From contig NC_090945.1 in NCBI RefSeq assembly GCF_040807025.1, positions 75,837,088 through 75,901,087 of the forward strand: a stretch of DNA of 64,000 nucleotides. Direction: 5' to 3'. The notes below the pieces were generated by a model that saw only the letters and a program-made list of their open reading frames with translations, made no database searches and was not told the DNA's origin. Every line of letters begins with the position of its first letter. Within the stretch, counting starts at the first letter, position 1. Source of the stretch: Struthio camelus (Eukaryota > Chordata > Aves > Struthioniformes > Struthionidae). Position numbers and translations under genes: made by a program. This document shows, piece after piece, positions 39,490-49,239 of this stretch.

Positions 39490-40381
39490 CCACAACTGTA
39501 TTTTTAACCTTTATTTTTAAAATAAAAACCATCGATGCACTCTAGGAAACATCCTTTTACACTGCCTAGTAGTAACTGTATTGAAAAGGCATGCATTTGG
39601 GCTTTCTGACAGAAAATGCTTATTTCCCACCTTTAAACATAAAGAGTGTGAACTTGAAAACGAAAGGAAGATAAATGGGTTTGGAAGTCTATTAAAAACA
39701 ATTCATTTCTCTAGGATAGCAGATAAAATTGTCCCACAAGATTTCAGAGGGGTTAGCACAAAAAGTGGGAGACAGAGCTCGTCTTGCTTTGCAAAAAATA
39801 CATATCAGGCAAGCCACAGTGTGAGACCCAGATTTGAGGAATGGTGCTTACGCTTTGATAACATCCTGGGGCGAGGGGGGCAGTTAACTGAAAGGGTGTT
39901 ACAGGTGAAGAGTTTGAGATACAGGACAGTATCCCGGCCTCTGCTTTTAAAATGCCATATTAAAAGCCACATGTAACCACATGGCACCGCTGATGGTTAC
40001 TGCGCTGGGCCCCGGGATCCCTTCGGTCCCTGTGGGCTGCGGCAGAGCACCGGCTCCCCCGAAATACGGACACGGCTGGTTTGGAGGGGGCAGGGGACGC
40101 CCGGGTGCCCTCGGCGGCGGCTGCCCCCACCCTCCCCGGGCGCGGAGCAGGGAGGCGCGGGAGCGCGGCGGGGCGCCCCCGGGCGCGGGGGGCGTCGCGG
40201 GCCCCGGCCCCGTCGCCGGCGGCCCCTCCGCGGGCCCGGGGTGGCGGCCGGGGCGGCGGGACCGGGGGGGGCGGCGCGGGGGCGGACGTCCCACGGCCTC
40301 GCCAGGCGGAGAAATAACGTCGGCGGATTTCCTGGGCCCGGGGAGCCGAGGCGAGAGGCCCGGGAGGGGGCCGCGGCGGGG
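39490..40381 (-). other. SOHO1: Predicted SOHO1 3' UTR
   Basis: It follows the SOHO1 TAA stop on the minus strand. The first AATAAA encountered downstream is at 39515-39510, followed by GT-rich TTGTGGT, which would give a UTR of about 870-890 nt. The end is predicted from signals only. Confidence 0.45.
39510..39515 (-). terminator. SOHO1: Candidate SOHO1 poly(A) signal AATAAA
   Basis: This canonical AATAAA on the gene strand is the first after the stop codon, with a GT-rich element about 15-20 nt further on. Other TTTATT copies further out (about 39047 and 39059) could be used instead. Confidence 0.45.
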
Positions 40382-40971
40382 TTATACGTCCCCATCCAGC
40401 AGGCTGAAGTATTTGCCGGGACTGGGGAGGCAGAGGTAAGGCACGGTGCTCCCCGGGCAGAACAGGGGGAAGGACACCGGCAGCAAACAGCGGCTGAGGA
40501 AGGTGCTGTCTTTGTAGAGGGCCGGGAAGGGGAGAGCGGCGGCGGAGGCGGGGAGCAGCGGCTCCGCGGGGGGCTCGGCCGGGGTCGGGGCCGGGCCCGG
40601 GCCCTCCGGCTCCGCCGACATCTGTCTCTTGAGCTTGTTGCGGCGGTTCTGGAACCAGATCTTCACCTGGGTCTCGGTGAGGTGCAGCGAGGCGGCCAGG
40701 CCGGCGCGCTCGGCGCTGCTCAGGTAGCGCTTCACGTCGAAGGTGGACTCCAGCTGGAAGACCTGGCTCTTGGAGAAGATGGTGCGCGTCTTCTTCTTGC
40801 TGGTCGCCGACTTGCTGCTCTCCTTGCCGTAGCCCGCGGCTCCTCCGGCCTCCTCCCGGCGGCAGCGCAGCCCCTCGGGCGGCGGCGAGCCCGCCCCTCC
40901 GCTCCCCTCGGGGCCCGGGCCGAGGCCGCGGCCGGCAGGCCCGTCCGCTGGGAGCCGGCCGGGCTCGCTGC
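40382..40971 (-). other. SOHO1: SOHO1 coding exon 2
   Basis: It starts after the acceptor TTTGCCCTTGCAG with two bases completing a split codon, carries the whole homeobox and ends at TAA (40384-40382). The frame gives 195 full codons. Confidence 0.9.
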
Positions 40972-41834
40972 CTGCAAGGGCAAAGCACAGCATCAGCCCT
41001 GCCCGCGGTCCCGGCCCCGCAGCCCGCATCGCCCGCACGCAGGACCCGACCGGACCCGGCCCGGCCCCCTCCTCACGGCGCCCCCCGGCTGCCGGGCTCC
41101 GAGCGGGGCCGGGGGGAAGCGGGACTCTGGGATCTGGCAACGCGCCCCGCACCCCTCCCCAGGGGAAACGGCACCTATGGAGAAGAAGGCTGAGGAGTTA
41201 CCGTCCGGGATCTGAGGAAATCTCTGCCAGCTCTAAGCCGGAGAAATCAAGGGCTCCTGGACTTGGTACAGCGACCCAGGGAGGCGGAGGAGGGGGGTGA
41301 CAAGTAATCCTGCCCAAGATCCTGGAAGCGGGTTGGGGGGGGCGGGGGGAGGGGAATGTATGCGCCAGTGGTGTCTCTCCCATCCATCCACAGCCACGAA
41401 AGGGAAAGCCTCAATTCCTCTTCCTGCCTCTGTTAACTGAAGGAGGCCTGAGCGCTGTGAGCGTTGCGGGGGTTGTGTGTGTGTGCGCGCCCCCCGCCCG
41501 AGCCGCTTCGCCGCGGCTCGGCCCCGGCGGCGCTGGGGGGGCTGGGGCCGGACCCCCGCCCCGACGTGCGGGACAGCCTCCCGCAGGGTTCCGTCTCTGT
41601 ACCCGAGTTGCCGGAGCCTTTACTGGGGTCGCGCTCTGCAGGCCCCTCTTCCTCCTCTTCCTCCTCCTCCTCCTCCTCCGGCAGCAGGCAGCGGGCAGCG
41701 CCCCACTGCCGCGGCCGCGCGGGGCTCCGGGCCGGGCGGCGGGGGCCGGGCTGCAGGATGCTGTCAATGCTGAAGGCCGGCGGCGCGGCCGGGCCCGCCG
41801 AGGGGGCTCCGCGGCCGCCCCCGAGCTGCACCAT
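40382..41834 (-). CDS. SOHO1: SOHO1, sensory organ homeobox transcription factor (2 exons)
   Basis: Nuclear NK-class homeodomain transcription factor of the HMX family; chick SOHo acts in eye, ear and cranial ganglia and restrains EphA3 in nasal retina (established). Exon 1 is 41834-41624 and exon 2 is 40971-40382 (TAA), about 266 residues. The ATG sits in a good Kozak context (GCCATGG). Residues 21-27, FSIDSIL, fit an eh1-type Groucho-binding motif; residues 53-63 are poly-Glu. The homeodomain is at about 129-188, with [12 protein letters not shown], Gln50 and Leu56 where HMX1-3 have Trp. The tail is Pro/Ala-rich and lacks the [11 protein letters not shown] and HENSP blocks. The acceptor CCCTTGCAG is strong. 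The donor CCCA|GTAAAG (41623-41622) is weak; an alternative in the same phase, CGG|GTACAG, would end exon 1 at 41603 (about 273 residues). Both genes here have a phase-1 intron at the equivalent place. Confidence 0.88.
40619..40798 (-). other. SOHO1: SOHO1 homeobox (60 codons)
   Basis: It encodes [10 protein letters not shown] through NKLKRQM. Helix 3 carries Trp48, Phe49, Gln50 and Asn51, the DNA-contacting core. It differs from the HMX1 homeodomain at five of 60 residues. At the DNA level 167 of 180 bases match, with almost all differences outside 40635-40768. Confidence 0.95.
40972..41623 (-). other. SOHO1: SOHO1 intron 1
   Basis: About 650 bp, GC-rich, with a GT-AG boundary. The acceptor side is confident. 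The donor side is uncertain between 41623 and 41602 because both candidate donors are weak and in phase 1. Confidence 0.6.
41624..41834 (-). other. SOHO1: SOHO1 coding exon 1
   Basis: It begins at the ATG of MVQLGGG and carries the eh1-like motif and a poly-Glu tract. The frame remains open upstream to 42263 but reads as low-complexity Arg/Ala there, so I chose the Kozak-supported ATG. Confidence 0.7.
41646..41678 (-). repeat. SOHO1: (GAG/GAA)11 repeat encoding poly-Glu in SOHO1
   Basis: Eleven consecutive Glu codons on the gene strand form an in-frame trinucleotide repeat in exon 1. Length variation between alleles would change the protein's acidic tract without a frameshift. Confidence 0.9.
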
Positions 41835-41836
41835 GG

Positions 41837-41919
41837 CGCGCCGAGCCGAGCCGCGCCGAGCCGAGCCGAGCCGCGCCGCGCCGCCCCGAGCCGAGCCGCG
41901 CCGCGCCGCGCCGCGCCGC
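41837..41919. repeat. GCCGA/GCCGC pentanucleotide repeat at the SOHO1 start
   Basis: Units of CCGAG and CCGCG alternate for about 80 bp immediately upstream of the SOHO1 ATG, so they fall in its 5' UTR or core promoter. It is extremely CpG-dense. Confidence 0.85.
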
Positions 41920-41929
41920 AGGACTGGCT

Positions 41930-42790
41930 GCGGCGGGAGGGAGGCAGCGGCAGCCGGGAGGAGAGAGGAGGGAGGGAGGGGAACGGGGGGGGGCACCGGG
42001 GGAGGGTCGGGGCGGCGGAGGGAGGGGATAGAGCTGGAGGGAGCCAAAGGGCTGGAGGACGCGGGGGAGCGGTGCAGGGAGGGAGGCAGGGAAGCGCCGG
42101 GAGGGAAAGAGCAAGAAAGAAAAAAGAGCAGGAGAAGGACCGGGGCCGGGGGGGGGGGGGGGGAGGAGGAATTGGGCTGCCAATGTGCCCCCTTCCTCGC
42201 TGTAGGTGGGGAGTGCCCCACGGGGGGAGTCCCGAGCAGGCGGCAGCGGGGCTGCGGTGCCACCGCTGCCGGATGGGGAAGGGGCAGAGCCGGCCCAAGA
42301 GGGACTACGGGAAAGGGAGAAGGTGAAGAGGAGGTGGGATGGCAGGACGGAGATTTCTCGGGGCAGCTTGAAGGGGGAGATGAAGAGGGAGGGCTGGGAA
42401 CAAGAGAGGGCCCGGGACAGAGAAAGAAGCGGGCCTGGAAGAACAGGAGGAGGGTACAGAGTGGGGAGGAAATAAAATGTAGAGGATAAAGGTGTGGTAG
42501 AGCGGGAGTGCCAGTGAGGGATCATCAAGAGAAAGGAGGCAGCGAGTAGGAACAGCCACCGAGTAAGGGGTGGGGCAAGTGAGTAAAAAGAAAGAGGTAA
42601 AATAAACTGGATAAAAAAAGTCAGGAGGTAATAGCAGAGAACAGAGGAAGAAGCAGGAGAGAGGCGGGAAGTGTAGAAGTGAGGGGAGCGGTGGAGAGGG
42701 CACAATGCAGTTTTAGGGAGTGAGAAAAGCAAAAGGAGTGATGGAAGTGAGAGAAGGAAGCAGAGAAAAGAGAAAGCTGGGAGCCAGCAA
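41930..42790. repeat. Long polypurine (plus) / polypyrimidine (minus) tract
   Basis: The plus strand is overwhelmingly A and G (GGGAGG, AGAAAG, GAGGAG units, plus a G16 run near 42148-42165) for more than 800 bp directly upstream of SOHO1. The gene strand is therefore CT-rich. Such tracts can form triplex DNA and often mark promoters. Confidence 0.75.
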
Positions 42791-43210
42791 AACTCCTAAA
42801 TGTGTTTGTACAGCACCTGGCACAGCGGGGCCCCAGTTTCGTGACAATCAGTGCCACAAATTATCGATGTCGTTTTAAGTGGATGGAGGATGCTGAGAAA
42901 AAGTGCTTCCCACGGGCGGGAGTGACCTTTTGGACCTTCATCCCCTTCCACTTGTAAACCATCGGTCCCAGTATGCAGGGTGCCCCTTGGGAGAAAGGGG
43001 GCCCCTTTTCTCCTAAGGAGGCCAGTGGTTTCAGGCCACCCCGAAATCCTCCGCGGACGTGCAGAGCCAGCTCTGCTGTGGTTGTGCAAGGTGTGCAAGA
43101 GCGTGTGTGTGGTGTGTGAACGGTGGGAAAGCGCTGGCTGCGAAGGCTGGGCTGAGGGCAACGCACCGAGAGGCCTGGGGGGCCGTGAAAGGCCGGGAGT
43201 GTGCGGGGCC

Positions 43211-43256
43211 GTGTGTGTGTGTGTGTCTGTGTCTGTGTGTGCGTGTGTCTCTGTAT
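43211..43256. repeat. (GT)n-rich microsatellite
   Basis: Alternating GT units are interrupted by CT; it has Z-DNA-forming potential. Confidence 0.8.
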
Positions 43257-44439
43257 TTCTGTGCATTTCTAGGCCGTGCCTCTTGGAGGACCGGCGACAC
43301 GCGTTCCCAAAGCAAGCGCTTTGCGTGTACTCTGAGATTTCTTTAGGATCTGGGGAAGGATCAGTGTGTTCGTGCATTGTGCGGAGAATGTTTGCCCCCC
43401 AGTACCTACAAACAGCTCAACGTTTTAAAAAACGTTTACACTGTTTAAGGCAGCGAGTCCTGCTAAGTTAGGGTCGGCATCAGTTGGTAGGCGCAGGAAA
43501 CCGTTTCCTTCCCCGTGTCCTCCTTGAAAGCCGGAGGAATGCTCCTAACCGGCTTTTAAGAGGCCTTTTAGTCCGACACTCGATGTTTCAACCACTGACA
43601 CTGCTGAGGGCAAGTAAGAAATCCTTGAAGAAGAATTGACAATAGAGCGGCTGACAGGATCCTAAATATCGTGATGCCATGGATTCCTTGAGTTAAAATT
43701 AGGGCGTCTGATGGCTTTGGACTGTGTTAATCTTTAACGCACCAGTTCTTGGGAGAGCGGATTTAAGCTCTTTTTCATGAAAATTGTTTCAATTGATAGC
43801 TGCACTCAGATTTTAATGCAGCCGTCTGCTGGAGAACTGCACTTTTTCCACCAGGCGAAAAAAAAATCCCATCTTCCGTTAACGCGATCACTGGCTAAAT
43901 GCCCAAACACGTTTTGTCTTGCAATCTCCCGTACAAGCCAGCGGTTCTACCGCTGGGGCGAAATGTCCCATTAGGACAGATGGATAGAGCGGAAGAAGGG
44001 ACAGGGAGCGCAAACTGCGAAGAAAAGGTGGAATAGATAATTAAATAATTCAATGTCATGTGGCAAAACTTGGAGCATGGGGGGCTTGGATCACAGTTCG
44101 GGCTGGTCTTTGCCCCAGCGGATGTCTTGACCTCCTTTCCCGCTGTTGGAAAGGGGTGAGCTAGGTATACCCAAGGTACTCGCATCCGTTCTTGCTGCAG
44201 AACACTTCCCTTTCAGTCCTGCAAAAATCCATCCTAACAAGTAAAAGCACTGACTCCTGTATTTTTTTAAAGATTTTTTTCTTGGAACTCGAAAAAGGAC
44301 AGAAAATAGGAAGGAAATTGAGGAAGGAGACTCAACTTTTACCTCTTATTTTTACACCCTGGCAAAAGTATTGCAAACGCGTCGATGAACAGACGTGTGC
44401 GCACTTTATAAATTCAGACTAAAGCAGGAGCTCCCAGAC

Positions 44440-44960
44440 CTGGAATACTTTTCTTCTCTTGATGTGGCGGCCGCTCTGCTCCGGCACCACCCTGCGCCGT
44501 CGCTCTCCTCCTCCCGGCGCAGCCAAAGCGCAGCCCTGGGAGTCACCGCCGCGGTAACATCCCTCCGGGGGAGGCTGCTCCTCCTCTCCCAACCCCCGTT
44601 TGGCTGCTCTGGAGAAACCATAAATAGATTCCCCTTCATCCTCAGGAGGAAAAAAGGGTAGTAAAGAACTCGCTCCACATGCGTACAAGTAGATCCGTGC
44701 GCCGCAAAAGCCTCCCGGCGCAGGAGCCGGGGAAGGCAGAGGGGCTGCTCCTGCTCCAGCCCGCTCCGAGCGCAGCGCCCCTCCGTGCCGGTGCCAGCCC
44801 GGGCGGCTCCGCCACAAATCTCCCCAAAAATCCCAGAGAGCAGCCTGCGAGGGGCGGGGGCAGAGGTCCGGGCCAGGGCCGCGAAGAGCGGGGCTCAGCT
44901 TGCCCCACAGCACCTCTCCGCAACAGCGCAAGTCACCCTCCAGGCTCTGAGAGGCCGTCG
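44440..44960. promoter_or_regulatory. CpG island between SOHO1 and HMX1
   Basis: GC- and CpG-rich sequence with NotI-type GCGGCCGC (about 44466) in a region without a gene. It also contains CCATAAATAG (about 44617), close to CArG and MEF2 sites. It may be an orphan CpG island, an enhancer or a promoter for a non-coding RNA. Confidence 0.5.
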
Positions 44961-45559
44961 GACAAGGTGCATAATCACTTCATTTGAAAGCAAATTTCCT
45001 ACGGTACGTAGAGACCTTCCAGCATAGGTACATTTTCATCCTGCGCTTCATTTCCATTCTATCTTTAAATAATCCTGTCGTCAGGTGTGTGTCGTTCCAC
45101 GGAGTCCGGTGACACACAGCAGCGGCCCAGCAAAAATGAAGCTTTTTATTTTTGCCCTTTCCCCCCCCACTCCTATAATAGCAGCTAACGTCAAGCTGAA
45201 TCCTGGGAAAGCTTTTACCAAAAATCACCAGGTGCATATATCTTAATTTCCATTTTAGCCCAGGGTAGATAAGCCTAAAATTGATTGAAATGGACTCTAA
45301 TTATACTCTAGAGAAATATGAAAGCGTGCAGTTTTGCTTGATTCATGGATCTGAGGTTGTTTTATTTCCTTAGGTACTCTACAGCAAAACAGGCCCTCTG
45401 TGGGTTTCAGAGCCCCTTGCAAAAAAAAAACATAGTACAGTCGAGTCATACCCAAGTCTTTATACTGTCTCCGCCCAGGACGTAGCCGGAGCGACTGAGT
45501 CAAAAAAAAAAAAAAAAAACGTAAGCGCTGTCTGAAAAAAAGTTCGCCAAAATAACTTT

Positions 45560-45960
45560 GGCGGCTTTGGCTCGTTTAGCACTGCCGGTCCCAAGAAGGT
45601 ACTCGATTTTGCGGTCAGCAGCAGCTGCTGGGTGCAAAGGTCATTATTCCCGGATTTGGGTCCCTCTGCTGCAGCCCGGGTCCCCCCGCTGGGGCGGAGC
45701 TGCGGGGGGGCAGCGGCCGCCCGGGGGAGGCAGCGAGCCCCGCCCGGCGGCGCCGGCTGCCGGGGGCGGCCGGGAGGCGGGGTGGCCGGGTCGGGGGTGC
45801 CCCGATGTGTGGGGAGCCGGCGGGGCGGGAGCCGGATCGGGCCCTCGTGTGAGACCGGGGCAGGTAGCCCTGCCGGGGATCTGCCACTTCCCCCTCGGCT
45901 CAGAGCGAAGTTCTCGCCTAAGTCGCCTTCCTGCAACCTCTGCACTTGATACCAGAGGCG
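45560..45960. promoter_or_regulatory. Second orphan CpG island
   Basis: GC-rich, CpG-dense sequence with GGCGGCGCCGG-type runs and no gene. Several overlapping frames on both strands have no domain. Confidence 0.5.
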
Positions 45961-46035
45961 TGTGAGGTTAAAATCCGAGAGCGGATTTCCGAATAAAGCA
46001 ATTAACTCTCAGCTGTTCAGGAGACTAGAATTTTT

Positions 46036-46079
46036 AAAGGGAAGGGAAGGGAAGGGAAGGGAAGGGAAGGGAAGGGAAG
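46036..46079. repeat. (GGGAA)n pentanucleotide repeat
   Basis: About eight near-perfect GGGAA units form a purine-only plus strand. Confidence 0.95.
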
Positions 46080-46439
46080 ATGGAAATTTTAAATTTCAGG
46101 CGCATCTCATATAGATGTACATTTATCTATCTCCTTACATAGAAATTAAGACGTAGGATCTGTAAGAACACTTGAGAAACTCAGGACGGTTAAAGGAAGC
46201 ACTGAGAACTCCTCCTTAAAGTAACATTCATTGGGAATGTAATAAAATTGCCTGGATCTAATTTCAGGAAGAGATCGCTAAATACTCCAAATACATTAGA
46301 AGTGCTAGAGCAAACCTCCAAACGACGGTGAGACGCAGAATGCACACCCGCCAGGCTCACATGTTTACAGAGAGAAAAGAGACGGTCTATTCCAAGATAA
46401 TGTAGTACAGAAGAAAAAAAAATCGATCCAAATGTGTTG

Positions 46440-47100
46440 TTCGACCGTGGAGCCAGCGCGCACCTATGAGATTTATCAAGCATTGATTTGCATGAATATT
46501 TTAGATACATGCCTATGAGAAAAGTTATAGGCCATCTTAAGCCGGTGAGCAATGTACCATTTGCAAAGTAGCCATTTAACAAGGTGCTTTTCAGCGTATT
46601 GATCATTTTCATTCAAAATGTAATTAATAATAACATCTTACAGCAGCTGTACCAAGAATTTATTTCAGAAGATCAGTTCAGATGGTATTTTGATTTTCGT
46701 TTGGTTTGCTTAGTTTTTTTTTTTTTACTAATTATTTTTATTAACATCCAATAAACACAAGTTATCTTTGTAAGCGATCTGGCAAGGTTTTCCTTTGCCT
46801 CGCCTCTGGAGTGCCATCTAGCTAAGCTGTTGTAGCAACATTCATTAAATAAATGTCAACAGACAAGGATTTATGCTGCATAATAATATTACAGCTGTAG
46901 TATAACTGGATTTATCTTAAAGCTATTCTGAGGTTGCTTTGATCTATAAAGCAGCAACGTATGTCTCTATATGTCACAAACAGCCTTTGCGAAACTTCTT
47001 TGAGCTTTACAGTCTGTCAACATGTTTCTTCCCAAAACATTCTATTTGCAGAAATACAAAGCGTGACTCTTACCTCTTTAATTTGTTTAGTAAAAATATA
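46440..47100. promoter_or_regulatory. Strong candidate developmental enhancer (POU/homeodomain/SOX)
   Basis: ATTTGCAT (46486-46493) is a perfect octamer followed at once by GAATATT, a POU3F-like extension. Within 600 bp there are many TAAT/ATTA cores (GTAATTAATAATAA near 46620-46633, ACTAATTATT near 46728), ATCAAAG-type LEF/SOX motifs, and MEIS-like CTGTCA near 47016. The sequence is unique and evenly mixed, as in ultraconserved enhancers near developmental genes. Its position between two co-expressed paralogues suits a shared enhancer. Conservation is not tested. Confidence 0.45.
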
Positions 47101-48260
47101 TACAGGGAATAAAACTGCGAGAAATAGGTTGTCTTGATTTGTGAATTTTTTTTGGCCTGCATTAAAGCGGTCAAAGTACATTCATGAATATAAATGTTAG
47201 TTTTTCAGTGACTACGTCTTCTGCTAGGTATTTCTCTGAATCCTGCAGAATGCTCTTGAACAGCAACATTGTGAAGAGGTCCTCAGCATCTCAGCAACAG
47301 TGAAGAGGACCATTAAAAAAGCTATGAGTTAAAGAAACCTGAGGTGCATATTTGTTCCCACTTTTAGTACATACTTTTAATAATTCACTATAAAGCAGTC
47401 CCTGCATGTACAGAATAAGGCATAAGTAAGCACTTTTTCTTAGATGAATTCACGTCTTGTACCTTTTAATATTTTGCTATGATCATAAGTTACAAATACA
47501 GTGTATGAAAAAAAAAATCTGTTTATTGATATAATCAGCACGTCTTTAAAAAACAAACAAACTAATGTCAAAACACATTTTAAAAATCCGATTGATCATT
47601 TAGCCCTACCAGTTCCTTAACTTCAAGAAAAGAATATTTAGTAGAATCAGAAGGATGATAATCTCATACGTTACTCCAAAGAAAAGGCATGTGGAGAGTG
47701 GCAGGCGTGTGAAGTTTCGCGTTGGATTACAATCTACTCTGATATGGTTGATGCGAGTCGGAATTTCACTCCAGTAAGAAACGCTGGGAGATCCGTAGGG
47801 TTGGATATGACGGGGGAAATGACCTGGACGTTATTTTCCAGACGTAACAACAGCGCTCTGAAAGGTGTCAGCTCAGGTGCTGGGCACAGGGAGGAGGAAA
47901 CCCTGCCCGAAGTCACATCCCTGGCGCACCGAGAGGCGAAAGTGAGCCCCGGGCTGAGCTCGCCGCAGCTGCCGGAGGCTGTTTGAGGCACCGGCAGGCT
48001 GCGATCCCAAACTTCACCGCTCCCCCCAGTCCTTGTTGCACTTTCCGGTAACGGATCACCAGATTTTAGAAGCTTTCGCCCCAAAGGTGGATATTTAACT
48101 GATATGCAAGCAAAACAGCTGGCGAAGGTCTCCTGGTGTCAGACAGGGTTTGTGGGTGTTTTTTTTTTTCAGAGTAGTTGAAATACAGCTCCCAACTGTT
48201 TGTCTTTCCAAGCCGAAACGAGCGTCCCGACAAGTTGGAACTTTTCTCACGAACTCGGAA
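47101..48260. other. Inter-gene region, no gene seen
   Basis: AT-rich sequence turns GC-richer at about 47740-48060. There are short frames on both strands without domains, and nothing else is recognised. Confidence 0.5.
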
Positions 48261-48327
48261 TATACATACATATACACACACATATATATGTATATACATA
48301 CATATACACACACATATATATGTATAT

Positions 48328-48389
<62 letters not shown>

Positions 48390-48390
48390 A
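48261..48390. repeat. Compound (TATACA)/(CA)n(TA)n(TG)n microsatellite
   Basis: A 32-bp unit is tandemly duplicated (48261 and 48293), followed by CA, then TA, then TG runs. The (CA)n(TA)n(TG)n order is self-complementary, so about 60 bp can fold into a hairpin or cruciform. Confidence 0.9.
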
Positions 48391-48829
48391 TTCGTTCTTG
48401 AGTGATTTTGAGGCTTTCAGGGTCCTGACTTCAACTCTGCAGGCTGATGCCCAGAGCCGAGTTTCAGGCCGAAGCAAAAAAAGCTATTGAGACGTTGTAA
48501 TCCGTCACTGCACCTTCTTTCACATTTTGCATCAAAGCTTAAGCTCCGTTGTATCTCGCTGACCGATTTCATAACAGGAAAGCATGAAATTGCTCCAAAT
48601 ATAATTCAAACCATAGGAAATAGTAATAATTAGATTTCTTTTTCTTCACTGGGGAAAGGTCCGCATGCATGCACCCCAACAGATCCACGATCTAGCTTTC
48701 CCTGCTCCAAGCTGGTCTGTTAAATTGCATCTGATTTTCCCTAAAACGTACCTTCCAACAAGGCTGTGTTTTATAAGGTCATTTTTTTTCCCTTAATATT
48801 CAGTTAAAGTAATTCAAACCTTTAGAAAT

Positions 48830-49060
48830 AATAATTTACCCGGTATTCATTTTAACAGTGGATAGAGAGGGGGAAATAAAATAGTTATTAAGGAAAAATA
48901 GCTTAGCATGCATAATACTTGATATAATATCTCATTACAGTTTAGCTTGCATAACTAGCCATACAACTCCCCAGCCTGTCGCCACCTGACTATTTTTCTT
49001 GCTTTCTTTTTTAATTGCCAGTGCGGACTATCAGTCGATTACATAAACCGATCACGTAAG
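48830..49060. promoter_or_regulatory. Candidate enhancer downstream of HMX1
   Basis: The block contains 'agcatgcataata' (POU palindrome-like), several TAAT/ATTA cores, 'agtcgattacat' and 'ttaattgcc'. It is about 1 kb 3' of the HMX1 stop. Motif density is suggestive only. Confidence 0.3.
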
Positions 49061-49239
49061 AGATAGAAAAACTGAGAGGTATTTTTCCTCAGCCTCGTCA
49101 GGAGACCCACATACGTGGCAAATCCAGCTGTTAAAACACCGTATGCAGATTTTTTTTTTCCCACCGTGAATTTCAGTTGATAGTTTGTTAGGGAAATAAA
49201 ACGAAAACAAAGAAACAAAATCCTTACAGCTCTGATTTC

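Larger units (their letters stand above)
40000..41950. promoter_or_regulatory. CpG island over SOHO1
   Basis: Very high G+C with abundant CpG covers the exons, intron and start region. No TATA box is visible on the gene strand near 41835, which is consistent with a CpG-island promoter. Confidence 0.75.
42791..46430. other. SOHO1-HMX1 inter-gene region, proximal part
   Basis: No gene is supported. It contains a GT-rich run (about 43211-43256), CpG-rich blocks at about 44440-44960 and 45560-45960, an A18 run (45502-45519) and a GGGAA repeat (46036-46079). The frames over the CpG blocks run in several overlapping phases on both strands, as expected for GC-rich non-coding DNA. Confidence 0.55.

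Noticed and set aside
40241-41215. 324-codon plus-strand frame opposite SOHO1 exon 2
   Set aside because: It mirrors the SOHO1 coding strand; long antisense frames are expected opposite GC3-rich exons. No domain is visible.
41464-42489. 341-codon plus-strand frame over the SOHO1 start and polypurine tract
   Set aside because: Low-complexity Arg/Ala/Glu/Gly translation of repeats; overlapping frames of similar length exist in other phases.
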